Shown here: positions 8,589 to 18,045 of the stretch, piece after piece
How the letters are laid out: each line of letters begins with the position of its first letter
Numbering within the stretch: the stretch's first letter is position 1
Assembly: GCA_024102975.1 (NCBI GenBank)
Contig: JAGFJD010000372.1
Span: forward strand, 1-52,085
Direction: 5' to 3'
DNA: 52,085 nucleotides
Source: Phaeodactylibacter sp.
GTDB taxonomy: Bacteria; Bacteroidota; Bacteroidia; Chitinophagales; Saprospiraceae
The notes under the pieces: generated by a model
The model's input: only the letters and a program-made list of their open reading frames with translations
What the model was told of the DNA's origin: nothing
Databases searched by the model: none
Translations under genes and position numbers: made by a program

Positions 8589-9173
8589 ATGCTCAAAGAA
8601 AAAACAGGCTTATTTTTTGGATCATTCAACCCCGTGCACGTAGGGCATATGATCATCGCCAACTTCATGGCCACCCGCGCCGGGCTGCGGGAGGTATGGC
8701 TGGTGGTGTCTCCCCAGAACCCCCTCAAACCCAGGCACAGCCTCGCCCGGGATTACGACCGCCTGCACCTCGTACGCCTGGCCATCGGCGACAACCTCCG
8801 CCTGAGGGCTTCCGATATAGAGTTCAGCCTGCCTAAGCCTTCCTATACCGTAGATACCCTTGCCTATCTGAGCGAAAAACATCCTTCCAGGGCGTTCGCC
8901 CTCATCATGGGCGGCGACAACCTGGCTACCCTCCACAAATGGAAAAACTACGAAGTGTTGCTGCGAGATTACGAGATTTACGTCTATCAACGCCCGGGTT
9001 ACGAACCCGGGCCATTCGCCGCCCACCCCAACGTCCGCGCTTTCGACGCCCCGCAGATGCACATCAGCGCCAGTTATATCCGGGAATGCATCCGCGAAGG
9101 CCATTCCGTGCAGTACCTGGTGCCGGATGCGGTGTTTGAGTATCTGGAGAAAAGCGGGTTGTACAGGGAGTAA
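8589..9173 (+). CDS. nadD: Nicotinate-nucleotide adenylyltransferase
   Basis: Transfers AMP from ATP to nicotinate mononucleotide to give deamido-NAD, in NAD biosynthesis. The protein is 194 aa from the ATG at 8589; a frame starting at 8529 adds 20 residues before the core and is unlikely. The nucleotidyltransferase motif GSFNPVHVGH (residues 11-20) and the C-terminal ISASYIR motif (about 160-166), the counterpart of ISSTxxR, are intact. A central IMGGDNL segment (about 107-113) is typical of NadD. It is third in the dnaN - lipoprotein - nadD run. Confidence 0.95.
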   Translation: MLKEKTGLFFGSFNPVHVGHMIIANFMATRAGLREVWLVVSPQNPLKPRHSLARDYDRLHLVRLAIGDNLRLRASDIEFSLPKPSYTVDTLAYLSEKHPSRAFALIMGGDNLATLHKWKNYEVLLRDYEIYVYQRPGYEPGPFAAHPNVRAFDAPQMHISASYIRECIREGHSVQYLVPDAVFEYLEKSGLYRE

Positions 9174-9217
9174 GAAGTCGCCTAACCGCCTTTTAAACTA
9201 TTTTCCGCGAACAATAT

Positions 9218-9225
9218 TAACTTTG
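9218..9225 (+). promoter_or_regulatory. Candidate -7 box for the porZ-like gene
   Basis: TAACTTTG is an exact match to TAnnTTTG and lies 55 nt before the ATG at 9281. A T-run near 9191-9194 is roughly where a -33 element would be, but it is not a clean TTTG. Confidence 0.5.
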
Positions 9226-9280
9226 CCTGCCCAGTTATTTCTGATGTGCAGAACCAACTGTTTCTCTGATTAACTCATTC

Positions 9281-11617
9281 ATGATGCGCAAAGCACTACT
9301 CTCCTTTTTTATAGCCGTCATCACAGGCGGGGCAATCCTCGCCCAAAATCCGCTGCCCATCGGGAAATGGCGCAGCCACCTGCCTTACCGGACCGGCGCC
9401 TTCGTAACCCAGAGTGAAGACAAGGTCTACTATTCCACGAACTTTTCGATACTGGAACTGGACAAGGAAGAACTCTCCACCCGCTTTATCTCCAAGGTGG
9501 ACGGCCTGAGCAATATCGGCATCGCATTTATCCGCTATAACCCCTTCAGCGATATCCTCATCGTGGTGTACAGAAATACGGTGATCGACCTGATCAAGCC
9601 GGACGGAGAGATCGTGACCATGAGCCAAATCCGCAATTTCAGCAACCTGATCGGCGAAAAGCGCATCTACGATATTTATATTGAAAACGACTCCATGGTG
9701 TACCTGGCGGCAAATTACGGCGTTTCCAGGATCAATATCTTCGCCAATGAGTTTGTCTTTACTACCTTTACCGGTATCGATGTCGAATCGGTACACCTGT
9801 TCGGCGGCTTCATCTATGCCGCCACTGGCGAAGGCGTTTACCGGGCGCCGGTCAGCAACGTCAACCTCGACGACTTCGGCAACTGGAAACTGCTCGGCCC
9901 GGCCGACGGGTTCCCGGTCGATTACAAAGCGAAGACATTCGCCACTTTCGAGGGCGCGCTGCACCTGGGCGTGAACGACACGCTGTGGCGGTATGAAAAC
10001 AACCAGCTGCAGTTCGTCCATTACGAAAGCGGATCCACCCTGGAGTACCTCACCCGTGAGGGCGTTCACCTGCTGGCGGGCTTCCGCCCGGGCCGCATCG
10101 TGTACATCCACCCGGATGGCTCGAAGGGCATCGTCCCCGACAATTGCAAGGAAGCGCCCAACAACGCCATCGAGGACAGCCAGGGGCGGCTGTGGTTCGG
10201 CGACGACCGCATCCGCGGCGGCTTCCGCATGTCCGCCGGGGTAAAAGAACCCTGCACGATCATGGATTTCAACTCCCCCTGGTCGGAATCCGCCTGGGAC
10301 ATGGACGTGGCCAACGGCCAGCTCTGGCTGGCCACCGGCGGACTGGACCAGACCCTCAGTGCCCGCTTCAATTCCGACGGCTTCGCTTCTTTCATTAATG
10401 GCCAGTGGACGATCTACAACCGGCAGCTTCGCGACGACCTCAAGGGCCCCAACCCCAATACCAACGACGACGACCCCGTGGATTTCGTCACCATCCTGGC
10501 CCACCCCGGCAACGGCAAAGTTTACGTCGGCAGCTATACCGAAGGGCTGATCGAGGTAGACGGAGAAACCATCACCCAGTATATCGAAACCAACTCTTCT
10601 CTGCAGCGGGCCATGGGCGACCCCCGGGTCCGCGTGGCCAGCCTGGCCCTGGATGAGGACGGCAACCTCTGGGTGGCCAACAACTCCGCTTCGGAACCGC
10701 TCTCAGTTTTGCTGCCCGACGGCAACTGGCGCAGCTTCTCCATGCCGGACTGCAACCAAAACCAGGTCTTCGACCTGGCCATCGACGGCGAAGGCTACAA
10801 ATGGATGCGGATCGGCAATACCAGCGCCGGCGTGATGGTTTTCGACGCGGGCGCGATCGACGACCCCAATGACGACCGTTGCCGGACATTCACCTCCAAC
10901 AACAGCGAACTGGCTACCAACAACGTCAACTGCCTCGCCGCCGACCTGGAAGGCAATATCTGGGTAGGTACCACAGAGGGCATCATCATTTTCGAATGCG
11001 GAGGCAGCGCTTTCGAGCCGGAGTGCCGGGGCTCGCGCCGCATCGTCGAAGTCGACGGTTTCGGGGCCTTCCTGCTGGAAACGGAAGAGGTGCAAACCAT
11101 TGCCGTCGACGGTGCCAACCGAAAATGGGTAGGCACCAAAAACGGTGTCTTTCTGCTCTCCCCAAACGGTGAAGAGCAGATAGCCCGTTTCACCGAAAAC
11201 AACTCCCCCCTCTTCGACAACGACGTGATCGAGATCGCCGTCGACCAGGAGTCCGGAGAGGTCTTTATCGGCACCGTTTCCGGCATGATTTCCTACCAGA
11301 GCGACGCTGTCGCCGGCGGCCGCACTCACAAATCCGAGATCGAGGTGTTTCCCAACCCCGTTCGGGAGGATTACGACGGCCCCGTCGCCATCCGCGGCCT
11401 GGCGCGGGACGCCACGGTAAAGATCACCGACGTTACCGGCAAGCTGGTGTTCGAAACCACCGCCCTGGGCGGTCAGGCCATCTGGGACGGGCGCGACTAC
11501 AACGGCCGCCGGGTCAACTCGGGGGTGTATCTGGTGTTCAGTTCCAGCAATGCGCGGTTTTCTGGCTTTACGGGAAAGGCGGATGCGGCGGTGGCGAAGA
11601 TTTTGGTGCTGAATTGA
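9281..11617 (+). CDS. porZ: PorZ-like type IX secretion system protein
   Basis: PorZ is a surface component of the T9SS attachment complex involved in supplying A-LPS for anchoring cargo. The 778-aa protein has a signal peptide (cleavage probably after ILAQ, about residue 22). Two beta-propeller regions follow. The first begins with the PorZ-type GKWRSHLPYR motif; the second has two-component-regulator-type repeats (DEDGNLWVANNS, LEGNIWVGTTEG, NRKWVGTKNGVF). A T9SS C-terminal sorting domain starts at about residue 687 (IEVFPNPV) and ends in a KILVLN strand. PorZ itself carries a retained C-terminal domain, so this layout fits. A generic propeller-type T9SS cargo protein is the alternative. 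No other T9SS machinery gene is in the window. Confidence 0.82.
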   Translation: MMRKALLSFFIAVITGGAILAQNPLPIGKWRSHLPYRTGAFVTQSEDKVYYSTNFSILELDKEELSTRFISKVDGLSNIGIAFIRYNPFSDILIVVYRNTVIDLIKPDGEIVTMSQIRNFSNLIGEKRIYDIYIENDSMVYLAANYGVSRINIFANEFVFTTFTGIDVESVHLFGGFIYAATGEGVYRAPVSNVNLDDFGNWKLLGPADGFPVDYKAKTFATFEGALHLGVNDTLWRYENNQLQFVHYESGSTLEYLTREGVHLLAGFRPGRIVYIHPDGSKGIVPDNCKEAPNNAIEDSQGRLWFGDDRIRGGFRMSAGVKEPCTIMDFNSPWSESAWDMDVANGQLWLATGGLDQTLSARFNSDGFASFINGQWTIYNRQLRDDLKGPNPNTNDDDPVDFVTILAHPGNGKVYVGSYTEGLIEVDGETITQYIETNSSLQRAMGDPRVRVASLALDEDGNLWVANNSASEPLSVLLPDGNWRSFSMPDCNQNQVFDLAIDGEGYKWMRIGNTSAGVMVFDAGAIDDPNDDRCRTFTSNNSELATNNVNCLAADLEGNIWVGTTEGIIIFECGGSAFEPECRGSRRIVEVDGFGAFLLETEEVQTIAVDGANRKWVGTKNGVFLLSPNGEEQIARFTENNSPLFDNDVIEIAVDQESGEVFIGTVSGMISYQSDAVAGGRTHKSEIEVFPNPVREDYDGPVAIRGLARDATVKITDVTGKLVFETTALGGQAIWDGRDYNGRRVNSGVYLVFSSSNARFSGFTGKADAAVAKILVLN

Positions 11618-11650
11618 GGGCAGGGTTTCGGGTTGCAAGCCTGGAGGTGA

Positions 11651-11690
11651 GTGGGCTAGTGGGCTAGTGGGCTAGTGGCTAGTGGCTAGT
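11651..11690 (+). repeat. GTGGGCTA / GTGGCTA short tandem repeat
   Basis: Three 8-nt GTGGGCTA units are followed by two 7-nt GTGGCTA units, ending inside the left arm of the adjacent hairpin. It lies in the 310-nt convergent spacer between the porZ-like gene and the T9SS cargo gene. Such unit-length variation suggests slipped-strand expansion. Confidence 0.8.
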
Positions 11691-11725
11691 GAGCAGGAGA
11701 CTTGAAGTTCTCCTGCTCACTAGCC
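11684..11725. other. Strong 17-bp perfect hairpin between convergent genes
   Basis: A perfect 17-bp inverted repeat (arms 11684-11700 and 11709-11725, 8-nt loop) lies between convergent genes. No U-run follows on either strand, so it is not a textbook terminator, but it could end or stabilise both transcripts. The left arm is built from the last unit of the tandem repeat. The remaining spacer to 11927 holds nothing recognisable. Confidence 0.8.
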
Positions 11726-11927
11726 GCCCTGGAAAAACTTTGCGGCTCTGCCAAAGTTACCACTTTTTCTTTTCAAAAACCAGGACAGTTTGCTGCCTTG
11801 GCTCACCTGCTGAATTGGGCTGCCTCTCTTCTCTTTTCATCATAATCTACTGAATTTCAGTACATTGGAAACATGTCGGCCGACTGGCTTGTAATTCCCC
11901 AAAGGACAAAACCATTATTTCCTCCAG

Positions 11928-13460
11928 TTATTCTTCCTGCAAAACCACTTTCTCCACCCAAACCCCTTGTCCCATCTGCACCTGCAGGAAATACACCCCG
12001 CCCGGCAGGCCGTCCAGGCTCAGCTCAGTCTGCCTTTCCACCCGGCGCTGCTGCCGCCATACTTCCCGGCCGGCAGCGTCGAAGAGGCGGATGCGCGCCT
12101 CCCGCCCCGCCGACGCCCCCGGCCAGGCCAGGGTGAGGGGGCCGGCAGTAGGGTTGGGGTACAGGGAAAACGGAGCCTCTTCAGCCGGCGCTGCCGCCGC
12201 CTCCACCTCCGTCACCATCGAGCAAAGCGTATCCAAACAGCCGTCGGGCGTGACCTTCACCAGCCAGATGTATCGTTGGTTGAAATCTATGGCTTCCCCA
12301 GCGGCCACGATGCTGCCGCTGGACAGCTCGCCCACTCCGGTAAACTTGCCTACGTCGTATTCCGACAAGGGATAAAATGGCGTATTGGGCAACAGTTCCC
12401 ACATCTTGTCGCCCTCGGGCGAGAATTTGTACAGCCAGCCTGTCCTTTGGCGCGGGTCGCTGCCCGGCTCGGTAACGCTCTCCCCGGCGCCGATGTAGTT
12501 GCCGTCGGAGAGCTGCTCCAGATCCCAGAAAATAATATCCGCCCCGAGCCAGGCAACGTAGCTGAAATGGCGCACCCATTCGGTTTGGAAATTGGAGTCC
12601 AGTTTGGCCAGGGTGGGCTGGACGTGACTGGTTTCGTTGACCACTTCCACCAAATACACCCCGAAGGTAATAAGCCCTCCGTCAGCAGTAGGGAGGATGT
12701 TCCTGTTATAACCGATATCCGGGTTAGGCTCAGAATTCCACAACCTTATAATATCCCCTTGCCCATTGATGAACCGAATAGTAGCCCGGGCAGAATTGGG
12801 GCCTTCCACGTCCGTTGTGCCGCTTAATACGAACAAAGTATCGTTAATTTGAGCCATTGCGTTTATGAGGTCGCCAATTTCATAATTTCCATAATATCGA
12901 AACCAAACGGTATTGCCTTGTTGGTCTACCCTCCTGGCAAAAGAATCATTCAGGTAGTTGGGCCGCTGTATTCCCCCGCTCAATAAATACCCATCCCTGA
13001 GTTCAATAGGCGCATTATACCGGTAGTGGCTTAGGTTTATCGTATCCAGATACTCTTTAATGAACTCTACCTCAAAATGGTGATCGACCTTGATCAGCCA
13101 GGCGGCGTCGCGGTGAAAGGGTGCGGCGGTCATAATATAGCCGCCGTCGCGGGTTTTGGCGATCTTGCCCCAATGGTAGCTGATGGACAGGTGGTCGCCC
13201 AAAGAGTCAAGGATCATCCTGGAAAAGAGGTGGTTGCCGGATGAGTCGAACTTGGAAAGGATCAGGCCTTGCTGAGAATAAGTACTGTCGGCATAGCCCA
13301 GGCCATAACCGATGATGGTGTCATTGTCCACGATCATGTCCCGGAAATGGTTGGTAGGCCAGCCAATATCCGCAGGGATATTAAAAGTACTTTGGCCATT
13401 GGCTGCAGCAAAGCAAGAAATAAAAATAAAAATGGATGAGAAGCATTTTAAAATAAACAT
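11928..13460 (-). CDS. T9SS-secreted protein with C-terminal sorting domain
   Basis: Function unknown; predicted to be exported and anchored by the type IX system. The 510-aa protein has a signal peptide (hydrophobic FSSIFIFISCFAA, cleavage near NGQS at about 22-24). A body of repeated beta-strand units resembles a propeller: DGGYIMTAAP, DGYLLSGGI, ADGGLITFGVYL and DGNYIGAGES recur at roughly 50-90-residue spacing. The C-terminal sorting domain starts at about 427 (FSLYPNPTAGPLTL), with the GLPGGVYFLQVQ and VEKVVLQE strands near the end. It follows a truncated sorting-domain gene on the same strand after 56 nt. The repeats suggest a delta-60-type propeller but no enzymatic site is evident. 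Confidence 0.85.
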   Translation of the reverse strand: MFILKCFSSIFIFISCFAAANGQSTFNIPADIGWPTNHFRDMIVDNDTIIGYGLGYADSTYSQQGLILSKFDSSGNHLFSRMILDSLGDHLSISYHWGKIAKTRDGGYIMTAAPFHRDAAWLIKVDHHFEVEFIKEYLDTINLSHYRYNAPIELRDGYLLSGGIQRPNYLNDSFARRVDQQGNTVWFRYYGNYEIGDLINAMAQINDTLFVLSGTTDVEGPNSARATIRFINGQGDIIRLWNSEPNPDIGYNRNILPTADGGLITFGVYLVEVVNETSHVQPTLAKLDSNFQTEWVRHFSYVAWLGADIIFWDLEQLSDGNYIGAGESVTEPGSDPRQRTGWLYKFSPEGDKMWELLPNTPFYPLSEYDVGKFTGVGELSSGSIVAAGEAIDFNQRYIWLVKVTPDGCLDTLCSMVTEVEAAAAPAEEAPFSLYPNPTAGPLTLAWPGASAGREARIRLFDAAGREVWRQQRRVERQTELSLDGLPGGVYFLQVQMGQGVWVEKVVLQEE

Positions 13461-13516
13461 GCCAAGAAGGGTTATGAGAAGCCGGGCCCGATTTTTTGCC
13501 AGGCCCGGCTAATAAA

Positions 13517-14284
13517 TTAATTAGTGAGGATCAACTTGAAGCGTTCGCGTTGGCCGGAAGAGGAGATGATTTCGGCAGTGTAAACCCCTGGCTTAAACCG
13601 TTCTTTGGGCAAGCTTATAGTGTGCCTTCCTTCAGGAAAGCTTTGTTTTAGCATGGGTTTCCCCTGAAGGTTGTAGAATATAACGGTTGCCGGGCTATAG
13701 CCGACAGGCAATTCAATTGTTAGGGTTCCCTGGCTGGGGTTGGGATAGAGTTTTATCGGCGAAGGCTCGGTCCTTTCTGCCTCTTCGGCCGAAACCGGGA
13801 GTTCGCCTCCGGGCCGGGCCGTTTCCCCGCCGCAATCCGGCACCACCCGCCGGCCGTTGCGCCATAGCACGGCTTGGGCCAGCGCGCCCGGCTCAGTGCA
13901 GCCGTTTTTCCAGTACATCAGCGAATCCAGCGTGGCTTCCGGCAGCCGGCTCAGCAGCGCCCCGCCTTCTTCCAAATCCGGGCGGATGATATCGAGCACC
14001 GTTTCTATCTCGTCGAAATCATCCAACTGGCTTTCATCCAAAGCATAACGCTCGGGGATGTTTGCCCACAGGCTGTCAAATTGCCCGAACTTGCCGGTGA
14101 AGAAATAATGGCGCGCCCGGCGGTAGTCGGTGGGGTAGGTTTCGACCAGCTCCAGCCCTGTGGAATAGCTGCCCTGAAACCACCACGCAAAATTCCACAG
14201 GGCCAGCCAGGCGAGGATGGAATCGGGCTCTATAGCCACCGTGTCCAGGCTGTGCGTCATCAGGATGAGGCGGGCGTCTTTCAT
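13517..14284 (-). pseudogene. T9SS sorting-domain protein lacking a signal peptide; probable 3' remnant
   Basis: The open frame encodes 255 aa and ends in a good T9SS sorting domain (IKLYPNPSQGTLTIE, about residues 177-191; KPGVYTAEI; final FKLILTN). It begins abruptly at MKDARLILMTHS with no signal peptide, although T9SS cargo needs Sec export. The N-terminal 150 residues look like the helical tail of a longer protein. Just upstream in the same frame a hydrophobic MLLFPLFSIIFSS stretch is closed by a TGA at 14297-14299, which could be a broken leader or chance. The upstream 300 nt contain dispersed hairpins, consistent with a rearrangement boundary. A short intact cytosolic protein is possible but would not use the sorting domain. 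Pseudogene status is inferred. Confidence 0.6.
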
Positions 14285-14585
14285 GGCAGTAGGTTTTCAG
14301 GATGAAAAGATTATAGAAAATAAGGGGAATAATAGCATTTTGCAATATTCGGTTACCCGTCTAACGCTGGGCAATCGGTAGAGCTTCGTATCCGCCTGAC
14401 CAGCGTTTGGACTTCGGCGTGAGCTCAGTCGAACGCTGAACTCACGCCGAAGTCCGGGCGAGCCACGTCTCTTCGAGCTGGGTAAACATCGCATTCAGCC
14501 CAAGACAGCCGCAGCCTTCTTCGTGCATCGCACACATCCCCGGCACCCTCTGTCTAACGTTAGGCAGATTCTCTAAAACAGCCCC
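14285..14585. other. 301-nt spacer rich in inverted repeats
   Basis: No credible gene is present. It contains the 47-bp hairpin repeat (14409-14455). AACGCTGG and CCAGCGTT arms flank about 35 nt at 14362-14406. A compact 18-nt palindrome (CTGTCTAACGTTAGGCAG, one G-U pair) lies at 14550-14567, close to the cyclase stop. Confidence 0.6.
14409..14455. repeat. 47-bp REP-like hairpin, copy 1
   Basis: A perfect 15-bp stem (GGACTTCGGCGTGAG with its complement) encloses a 17-nt loop. The same 47-nt length and about 85 percent identity recur at 41007-41053, so this is a dispersed repeat family rather than a gene-specific terminator. Confidence 0.8.
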
Positions 14586-17500
14586 TCACCCCCCCAGATA
14601 CGCCTCCACATAATACATATCGATATCCTCCCCGTCCGTCTCCGTATACCGGCCGTGGTAACTGCATTGGAAAAGCGTCCTGACCAGCTCGTAGGTGGCG
14701 CCGGAGATGTTGACCTTGCCGGCTTCGCCGCTGGTTTCCATGCGGGCGGCGAGGTTGACGGTATCGCCCCAGATGTCGTAGGCGAATTTTTTGATGCCGA
14801 CGATGCCGGCGACTACCGCCCCGGTATGGATACCGATACGGGCCTCGAAGCAAGGCTTGCCTTCCGCCTCCCGCTGAATCTTCAGGCCGGACATGAATTC
14901 CTGTATCTCCATCGCGGCAAGGGTGACGCGGGTGGCTTCGTGGCCGTCGTCGTCGTCGTGCATGCCGCCTACGCAGAGGTAGGCATCGCCGACCGTCTTG
15001 ATCTTTTCCAGGCCGTATTTCTCCATGATCTCGTCAAAGGCGCGGAAGCAGTAGTCGATCTCGGCGACGAGGTCTTCAGGGTCCATTTGCTCGGAAATGC
15101 GGGAGAAACCCTTGAAGTCGGAGAACATGACAGTGACCAGCTCGTGGCGCTTGGCCTTGGCAGCGCCGAATTTTTTGAGTTCCTCCGCCGTTTCGGCGGG
15201 CAGGATATTGAGCAACAGCTCTTCCGACTTTTGTTTTTCCAGCTCCAGTTCCTGGGTGCGCTCCCGGACGAGCTGCTCCAGTGCCCGCTCCCGCTCGCGG
15301 GCGAGATAGATGCGGTAGCGCATGATGGCGAACATAGCGCCGGCGAGCAGCAGGCCGCAGAGCATCCAGAACCACCAGGTATTGTAAAAGGCTTCCTTCA
15401 CTACTACCCGGACGGCCAGTTGCCGGCTGTTCCATTCCGGCTGGCTGGCGCCGGCTTTGGCGCGTACGCGGAAGGTATAGGTACCGGCGGGGATGTTGTT
15501 GTACCGGATGCTGCGGTTGCCGTTCGCTGGAAGCCATCCGCTTTCATATCCATCCAGGCGGTAGCTGAACACGTTGTCGAGGGGCTGGCGGTAGTCCGCC
15601 AGAGCAAACTCGAAGGAGAAGGTGCGGTCCCACGGAGAAATAATGATCTTTTCTCCGGGCGCCAGGCCGTGAATGCGGTTGACGAGGTTGCCGGCGTCGC
15701 TGTCAAACTTGGAGAAACGGGCAAGAAGGACGGGGACATCCCGAACTTCTCCTTTTTTTTCCAGCAATTGCGGGCCGGGCATAAAAGCATTGACGCCTTC
15801 GAGGCCGCCGAAGTACATCCGGCCGGATCGGGAGCGATGAAAGGAAATCCGGTTGAACTCGTTGGCCGACAAGCCGTCTTTGACGAAGAAGTTGGTGAAT
15901 TTTCCGGTTCTGAGGCTGAGCCGGCACAGGCCGTTGTCGGTGCTGGCCCAGATGCAGGAGTCCCCCTCCGGCAGGATGCCGTTGATGAAGTCGTTGGACA
16001 GGCCGTCGGCCGTGGTGTATACTTTGAGCTGGTTGTCAGCCAGGCCGAAGCAGTGCAGCCCTTTGGCATTGGCGATCCAGAGCCGGCCCCAGCCGTCTTC
16101 ATATAACGCGTTTACCTGGTTGTCGCGCAGCAGTACGGGGCTGTCCTTGCCGGCATGGTAGTGCTGCAACCGGCCCTTCTGTTTGTCTATTTTATAAATG
16201 CCGTTATCCAGGGTGGCCACCCAAATCCAGTCCCGGGTTTTGCCCTGGTACAGAAAGCTGATGTTGCCGGCCAGGCTGTCCCATTTGCCCTGGCTGTCCT
16301 CAAACTCCTTCAGGATATTTCTCTCCGGATCGTATTGATAGAGCCAGTTCATAAATCCGATCCACAGCAGGCTGTCCTTGTCGGCGAGCACGTGGCCCAG
16401 ATCCTTGGACGGGTGGCTCAGCAGCGTATCCACCCGGAGCGTCTTCAGGTCGATGCGCTTGCCGTTGCCGGTGTACAGCGCGCCTTTGAAACAGGTAAGC
16501 CCGAAGGGGTAATTGAAGAAATCATTGGAAGGGAAGAGCGGGCGCAGGTTGCCGGACTCCGGTTCGAGGACGTGGATAGAATTATAGTAAGAGATGTAGA
16601 TATTGCCCTGTTCGTCTTCGGTTATACCGCGGGTGCTGCAGTACACGCTGCTGCAGTATTCGTTCCTGCCACTGAGATATTGCGTGAAAACAGGATCGGT
16701 TTGAAGGATTTTGATGGCGCCGAAGTCGGAAGCCACCCAGATCACCCCGGAGCGGTCCTGAAAAACCTGCCGGTAAGTGCAGGTAGCCCCGATGATTTCC
16801 AAAATCTGGGGATTATAATCAACAGGCCGGCCCTTTCCCTGGGCAAAGTAAAGAAGCATGCCGCGCCCGCCGATCCAGATATCGCCGTCGGGTTCAACGA
16901 GCAGGGCGCTGACCATATCCGTTGTAATGCTCGAAGGGTGTTGCCGCAGGGTTCCGCTCTCCGGCCGGTACGTAAACAGCGTGCCGTCGGTACAAAGCAT
17001 GAACAGGCTGTCGGCCACCACCTGCATCTGGGATATCCTCCGGTTGGGCCCTTCGGGCAGTTCCAGGGCCTCGACGATGTTCCCCTTCATGCTGAGTTTC
17101 CAGGCCACCCGGTCATAAGCGCCAACATACAGGGTATCGCCAATCTGTGCGGTGGGGTGCTTGGGGTAGCTGCCCTCCAGGCGGGTTGCCTGCCGGAGGC
17201 GCCCCCTGCCCTCCAGCACCATCAGGTTGTTCTCCGCAGAGTTTTCGTCGTAGGCGGCCATCCAGAGCCGGCCCCGGCTGCCAATGAACAGGCTGTGGGG
17301 GACGATGGACTGCCGCTCGACGATCGCCCCCGGCTTCACTTTTACCTCCCGGAAATTGCCGGTTGCCGGATGGTAAACGGTAATATAGTCCGGGCTGGAA
17401 AGCCAGATGGCGCCTTCCTTATCTATAAGCATATCGGTAAAAGCATCATGGGGCAGGAACTGCTCTTCGCCCTGGCTCTTAAAACGAACGAATTCGTACC

Positions 17501-17693
17501 CGTCAAAGCGGTTGAGGCCATCTATGGTCGCTATCCAGATAAACCCCGTACTGTCCTGCAGTATCTTCACCACCTTGCGGTGGCTGAGCCCCTCGTCGAC
17601 ATCAAAGACCCTGACCTGCACATGGGCAGGCTGGGCTAAGGCCGAAAAAACAGCGGTTAGGTAAAAAAACAGGATTAACCCAAGGGTACGCAT
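14586..17693 (-). CDS. Periplasmic-propeller receptor with adenylate cyclase domain
   Basis: Predicted transmembrane receptor that makes cAMP in response to a periplasmic signal. The 1035-aa protein has a signal peptide (to about residue 21), then two-component-regulator-type propeller repeats to about 690 (for example GLSHRKVVKILQDSTGFIWIATIDG, split here by WIATIDGLNRFDGYEF). A Y_Y_Y-type beta domain (SYRLDGYESGWLPA, YTFRVRAKAG), one membrane helix (WWFWMLCGLLLAGAMFAIM), a charged coiled coil and a class III cyclase domain (about 850-1030) follow. Metal-binding D859 and D903, adenine-type K899 and D973, and transition-state N980 and R984 are all present, favouring adenylate over guanylate cyclase. 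This architecture normally ends in a histidine kinase; the cyclase output is notable. A near-consensus promoter lies just upstream. Confidence 0.92.
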   Translation of the reverse strand: MRTLGLILFFYLTAVFSALAQPAHVQVRVFDVDEGLSHRKVVKILQDSTGFIWIATIDGLNRFDGYEFVRFKSQGEEQFLPHDAFTDMLIDKEGAIWLSSPDYITVYHPATGNFREVKVKPGAIVERQSIVPHSLFIGSRGRLWMAAYDENSAENNLMVLEGRGRLRQATRLEGSYPKHPTAQIGDTLYVGAYDRVAWKLSMKGNIVEALELPEGPNRRISQMQVVADSLFMLCTDGTLFTYRPESGTLRQHPSSITTDMVSALLVEPDGDIWIGGRGMLLYFAQGKGRPVDYNPQILEIIGATCTYRQVFQDRSGVIWVASDFGAIKILQTDPVFTQYLSGRNEYCSSVYCSTRGITEDEQGNIYISYYNSIHVLEPESGNLRPLFPSNDFFNYPFGLTCFKGALYTGNGKRIDLKTLRVDTLLSHPSKDLGHVLADKDSLLWIGFMNWLYQYDPERNILKEFEDSQGKWDSLAGNISFLYQGKTRDWIWVATLDNGIYKIDKQKGRLQHYHAGKDSPVLLRDNQVNALYEDGWGRLWIANAKGLHCFGLADNQLKVYTTADGLSNDFINGILPEGDSCIWASTDNGLCRLSLRTGKFTNFFVKDGLSANEFNRISFHRSRSGRMYFGGLEGVNAFMPGPQLLEKKGEVRDVPVLLARFSKFDSDAGNLVNRIHGLAPGEKIIISPWDRTFSFEFALADYRQPLDNVFSYRLDGYESGWLPANGNRSIRYNNIPAGTYTFRVRAKAGASQPEWNSRQLAVRVVVKEAFYNTWWFWMLCGLLLAGAMFAIMRYRIYLARERERALEQLVRERTQELELEKQKSEELLLNILPAETAEELKKFGAAKAKRHELVTVMFSDFKGFSRISEQMDPEDLVAEIDYCFRAFDEIMEKYGLEKIKTVGDAYLCVGGMHDDDDGHEATRVTLAAMEIQEFMSGLKIQREAEGKPCFEARIGIHTGAVVAGIVGIKKFAYDIWGDTVNLAARMETSGEAGKVNISGATYELVRTLFQCSYHGRYTETDGEDIDMYYVEAYLGG

Positions 17694-17721
17694 TGCTCAT
17701 TCTGTTTGTCGGATACAGTCT

Positions 17722-17729
17722 CCAAGTTA
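17722..17729 (-). promoter_or_regulatory. Candidate -7 box for the cyclase gene
   Basis: On the minus strand this reads TAACTTGG, one mismatch from TAnnTTTG, with a TTG 17 nt upstream and the cyclase ATG about 28 nt downstream. Spacing is plausible but the match is imperfect. Confidence 0.35.
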
Positions 17730-17814
17730 CGGGATTTGCCAAAGAACAAGAAGCAAGAGCATGTCCTTCGCAAGCAGATTATGAATATTAAAAAATAAAA
17801 AATTTGTTTTTTGT

Positions 17815-17845
17815 TTTGTATTTTAAAACAATTAATTTATTTTTG
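17815..17845 (+). promoter_or_regulatory. Consensus Bacteroidota promoter (TTTG-N19-TATTTTTG)
   Basis: TTTG at 17815-17818, a 19-nt spacer and TATTTTTG at 17838-17845 match the Bacteroidota primary sigma factor consensus. Transcription would start near 17852, leaving about 290 nt before the ATG at 18141. The leader contains a 17-bp inverted repeat. Confidence 0.55.
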
Positions 17846-18045
17846 ACCTGTATTTACTTACCCCTTTAGTGCCATCATCCAAGCATTGGTAACACTACTT
17901 ATTGAATAACCCAAACGCAATACACGCCAATTCCGGCAGGCAAGCTACTTTAATGCAGGCCGGCCAGGCTGGGCTTAGTCCATCCTGCCATCCTGCCGAC
18001 GGCATCAAGCCAATCCGGGCTGCCAAACGATGGGCACCTGGCGTA

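Noticed and set aside
9296-10504. Minus-strand frame opposite the porZ-like gene
   Set aside because: Antisense shadow without motifs.
14297-14494. 65-codon minus-strand gene before the truncated T9SS gene
   Set aside because: The frame passes through the 47-bp hairpin repeat and is not protein-like except for a short hydrophobic end.
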